DNA of 64,000 bases from Archegozetes longisetosus (lineage: Eukaryota; Arthropoda; Arachnida; Sarcoptiformes; Trhypochthoniidae), in contig JAEMBT020000008.1 in NCBI GenBank assembly GCA_018873245.2, forward strand, positions 10,023,172 through 10,087,171, read 5' to 3'. The translations under genes were made by a program, and so were the position numbers. Below the pieces are notes generated by a model, which made no database searches, had not been told where the DNA came from, and worked only from the letters and a program-made list of their open reading frames with translations. Of this stretch, positions 59,932-64,000 are shown one piece after another; position 1 is the stretch's first letter, and each line of letters starts with the position of its first letter.

Positions 59932-62900
59932 GTAAGTTTGAGCACGAAAATTAACGTTTATTCATAATAGAAATATGTATTCATAACACTAAATGAGTTT
60001 CTATTATATGAGCATTTTTGCAAATCTCGATAAAACCTCTAAATTAACATTAATATTATGCATATTTTCCATGTGGAGTTCAATTAGATGACATTTTTTT
60101 CAGTACTTTAATGCATACTTAATCGTTATTTTTATCTTTAGTAAAAAGTAATGAAACTTGTTTTTATTCGCATGCATTTTAAGCATTTATTATTGTAATT
60201 AAGTATTTAATATTCATCTTAATTTAGCAGTTCAATATTTTGCCCAAATGTGGGATATGTCAATGTCGTAAAACAAGTGAATGTCGTAAAACAAGCCAAT
60301 TATCTCTTTTATGCTACAACTCACTTAATTGTGATAATTTAAGTTTTGTCTTACTTCATATTAAGCATATGACTGGAAAGAGTTAATTACTTAAGAAACA
60401 GCATTTGTATCACTTATTCCAGTCATTAAGAGACTCTAAAAGAAATGAAATAATTCATAATTTAGTTATCTTTTTATGGATATATGGTTAAAGCTAATCA
60501 AGTTTACTACAAATGACATTTGTTTTCTTTATATAAGTCTACTTTAAATGGTTTAAGTCTAATGCTTGAGGACTCAATGTCAACCATGAGTTAAGTGGTT
60601 TCGTGTCAAAGTGTCACATCTGAAAATTGAGGACAATTTGTTCAATTCTTATCTGATTCCAGTTCAACAGTATTCTGGCAGATCACTGGAACAGCAATAA
60701 TATTTATGTTAACTTTTATTGACTAATATTAAATGTCACTACAAGTGCTTTGAATAATACTCGACAAAATATACAGTTTAACCAACTTATAAGTAAACTC
60801 TTCTATACATTACTTGTTGACGATATTTTATTTTTCTTTTTGTCGTATTTGTTTTCAAATTAAAGCTTATTATTGAGAACAAATGATTGTTGTTATCGAT
60901 GATCGATATTAAAGGTAGAAATAAGAATTTGTCAGAACAGATACTGGTATAGGATAAAAGTTTGTAAGCCTATAATATTTGACTTTCTAGTTAGTTAAGA
61001 GCTAGCTCTCAATTAAGGGTTTGCCTGTATTGACAATTGTTGTTCGGTATGACATTTGCACATAAAACTTATATAACTTTGATGTAGAACGAATGTCAAC
61101 AATGGAATGTTTTCACTATATCGCCTTTCAATATTATCCCTAATCATTGTCCGCATCGAATATCATTTACCACCTTCTCACTTTCTAATTGACGCCAACC
61201 CTACTCTCTAAATACCTAAACGTTTACGTTTGAGTCAAATATTTGGTCATTAGATAAAACAATGTGAACAATATAAATTAATGCGAACCATATAAATTCA
61301 GTTTATATATTGACCTTTCATTTTGTTGATTGTGTAACGAACCAGTTTCTCAACGTTTTTGTTAGAATTGTCTACTGAATAAGTTTTTCAGTTTGTTCTG
61401 GTGCCTGAAGCTAGAAAATAACAACTATATTTCAAACCTATAGCAATCATAGATGAAAGCATTCTCTCCTCTGGTGTCACACTTACATTTGGTTAAAATA
61501 TTATATTGACAAGTTTGACCTATTTTTCAGTAACATCACTTTTTTCAATTAACAATTGTTCTTATTTACGAATCAACTTTACTTCTGTTTCTCATATAAA
61601 TACAAGTTGAAAATATTTCCAGTTATTCAATATTTTCTGAAAATTTAAGCTTAAAATAAGCCGATAGCAAATAATTGGCTGCTTTATAGTATTGCGAAAA
61701 CATCTTTTAGTGAGGATTTTATGTCAAAAGATATATTGGTTTGACTGAACTTTTTGCCTGTTATTAAACTGAAAGCATTGAACAAGAGTTTATCTCAAAA
61801 AATAAGACTAATATCAGATTGAAAATGCGATTTGCTATTGCTATGCTTAAAGCTTAAGAGATTCTATGCTTAATATTCCAGAAAGTTTAGGTGGCACCTA
61901 TTTTTAGAAAATCCAAATTTATAGTACGTTAAAATCTGTAAAATGAGCTAAACTTGAAATTACGGAAAATTCTATAATAGAAAATTAAAAGTTCAACTAT
62001 TTCAACAACAACAAAATACAACTGATTCTATGAAATTAAGAATCTATAAAACAAACTCATAATTGATGAAATAAGTTATTAAATAGGGACGTATTTAAAA
62101 GTAGTATTACATGGGAACAAAGGTATATTTCTCTCCTGGATAAACATACGATACTTTTTGGATCTATTATTTTTTCATCATAGTATATAATAAGCTTATA
62201 AGATATATAAGTTTAAGGATATGTATTCGCTTTTAGCATCTAATGCTCTTATATTAAGAGCAGCTAAATAAATGTCCAACTCTTAAAACTTATATGAGTT
62301 GCAAGTTTATTACATAATATCACACACGCAATCCAAAGACTCTCTCGAATCAGATTCTCGCATTCTCATCTCAATAACTCAAATGTTATTCTGTAAAATT
62401 TATCATCATTAGTAATAAATTGAGTTTAAAATTACTTTTTGGAAATAGCAAGCATTCAATTTTGGGTATAAATATTATAATCTTATATACCCCTATATAT
62501 CTTATATCTTATGATATTGTATGTGAAAGCCACAAATGGCAAAGATCAGATTTTTAAAGAGACTTCACTTTAAATCAAGTTGATCGGCTACATTCGATTC
62601 ACAGATTGACCATTATTTGAATCGCGTATAGCTTTGTTGTGATATTGAATCTATCTGAAGTTACTAGCTTAACTTAAAGAGTAGAAATGGAGTTCTCCCT
62701 GGAATATTCTACGAAGCAAATTAACTTAAGACGTCAAAAAATACCCCATTTGAGCGCATCCTACGCTCAAAAATATTAACACACAAAATTACGTTTATTT
62801 GATCTGTTTCCTGTATTTTACCTAAATCTAATTCTAGCTTTACGTCATGCAAATCATAGTTAAACTTAGAATCCAATATAATTAATTAATCTCGTTTAAA

Positions 62901-64000
62901 TTGAAATCTCCAAAAAATCTTATTTTTATAGGGTTTGTAATTTTGCTGTGGATCTTTGAAAAAGATTTCGCATGTGATTGTGTAGGCTTATCAATAGATT
63001 TCTTGTATAAAAAAAGTAGTTTTAAATTGATTCCTAAGTAACTTGTGAAAATGTTTAAGAATCCTTTTGACAAAATTCTAATTTGCAATTTTAATGATAA
63101 CAATCACTATAGCCAGAGGCATTTTGCGATTTTCTTTTTTTTAATAAAGTCAAGCCCATCAATGAGATAAGTTTATGATCTTGACACCTCACCCAAATCT
63201 TCGAATCTTAACTAATACACTTGAAATTCTACACCGAATTACTCAGAATCTTTCAAATCAATTGATTAGGAATAGTTGAATGCGTTGTGATACTGCCACA
63301 AAGATTGTATACTACTTTCGAGCTTACAAAACTTGACAAGTATAGTTTATACGGAATTAAAAACTATTGTTGAGCCCTTAAGGCATATCTGTTTTCTTTC
63401 TTTTTGACATGAGTATTATTTTGATAAGTTATTACTAGGGACTTATTCAACTCTTATGTTAGAACTTAATACTTTTAAAACAAAGACTTGAAAAGTCAGA
63501 GGTGCTTTCTGTTACAAAATTGTTTCTAATCTTGATCAATAACATCGAGATTTAGTCACATTCTAAGTTTGAATAATATGAAAAGTCTGCATTTTTAGAC
63601 CATATCATTTGATAGCTGCTCTATAAATATCTCTTGTTGTTCAACTCAAATACAAATAGATTGTTGGTGAAAAATTTTCAGAATCATTTTCACCCAATTC
63701 TTGTTTACTTAGATATTGAAAGATTTTTTCTAGCACTAAATGCTTTAAATAAATCTTAAATAAACTTTTTTGTTGACACTCAAACAGCTATACGACTATT
63801 TACACAGCTGAAGCAGAAAATCTATTGTACTTAAAAAATATCTACTGTTATATCACAAACTTTAGAATAGCTTTCCAACAATTACATCGATTTCAATTTA
63901 TTCTAAACCTTTGAGTAAATTGGGTTAGAAGTTCGGTTAATCATATATACTTTGCATATAATTATAGTTAGTTACTAACTATAATAAAATTGCAAATTAA
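59932..64000 (+). other. Start of the next intron of the LDLa gene, running off the window
   Basis: A+T-rich. I looked for a short exon that would continue after FYKT (for example an acceptor followed by Thr-Lys-Ala-His-type codons) and found none, so the 3' exon or exons should lie beyond 64000. No nested gene or large repeat is seen; the open frame at 62882-63103 (minus) is unrecognised. Confidence 0.55.

Overview
This is a 64 kb piece of eukaryotic, very probably arthropod, nuclear DNA. By eye it is strongly A+T-rich (about 70% or more). Genes are split by GT-AG introns, most of the sequence is non-coding, and two short tracts of the arthropod telomere-type pentamer (TTAGG) lie inside it. 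There are no bacterial operons, Shine-Dalgarno sites, rRNA or tRNA genes that I can see. I cannot resolve the lineage below arthropod with confidence.

Positions 1-5,200 hold a compact two-gene locus. A six-exon gene on the + strand (CDS 860-4841) encodes a 529-residue secreted, cysteine-rich modular protein: signal peptide, acidic Ser/Thr-rich linker, a partial VWC-like module, three full ten-cysteine VWC modules, one canonical Kunitz/BPTI domain and a C-terminal antistasin-like module. All five introns are phase 1 and nearly every exon carries one module, a typical exon-shuffling layout. Inside its first intron, on the opposite strand, lies an intronless 193-codon gene for the mitochondrial inner-membrane translocase subunit TIM29 (TIMM29).

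Positions 5,200-36,300 are a gene desert in which I find no convincing exon. It holds transposon debris and simple repeats: two copies, in opposite orientation, of a ~265 bp hAT-like miniature element (5605-5865 and 26843-27109); a 174 bp pogo/Tigger-like MITE flanked by TA (12147-12320); a ~205 bp inverted-repeat element (28683-28888); an 18 bp minisatellite (29571-29713); facing CCTAA/TTAGG-type tracts (31609-31666 and 32214-32260); and a likely retroposed 107 bp insertion with a 13 bp target-site duplication (34549-34681).

Positions 36,300-64,000 contain the 5' part of a second secreted-protein gene on the + strand. Exon 1 (37584-38193) encodes a signal peptide, a basic prohormone-like region and an Asn-rich low-complexity run. 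After a 21.6 kb intron, exon 2 (59771-59931) encodes a full six-cysteine LDL-receptor class A module ending in FYKT at a phase-0 donor. The 3' end lies beyond the window. The module pattern recalls the arthropod 'prohormone-4-like' neuropeptide precursors. A CpG-richer island at ~36,340-36,600 and a TATA-like site near 37,200 are candidate promoter elements. The giant intron carries a MITE 40 bp after its donor, two (GA)19 microsatellites 366 bp apart and a degenerate ~200-260 bp tandem array (53049-53690), but no gene I can support.

The three genes do not form an obvious pathway: two are secretory products and one is a mitochondrial housekeeping component that happens to be nested in one of them.
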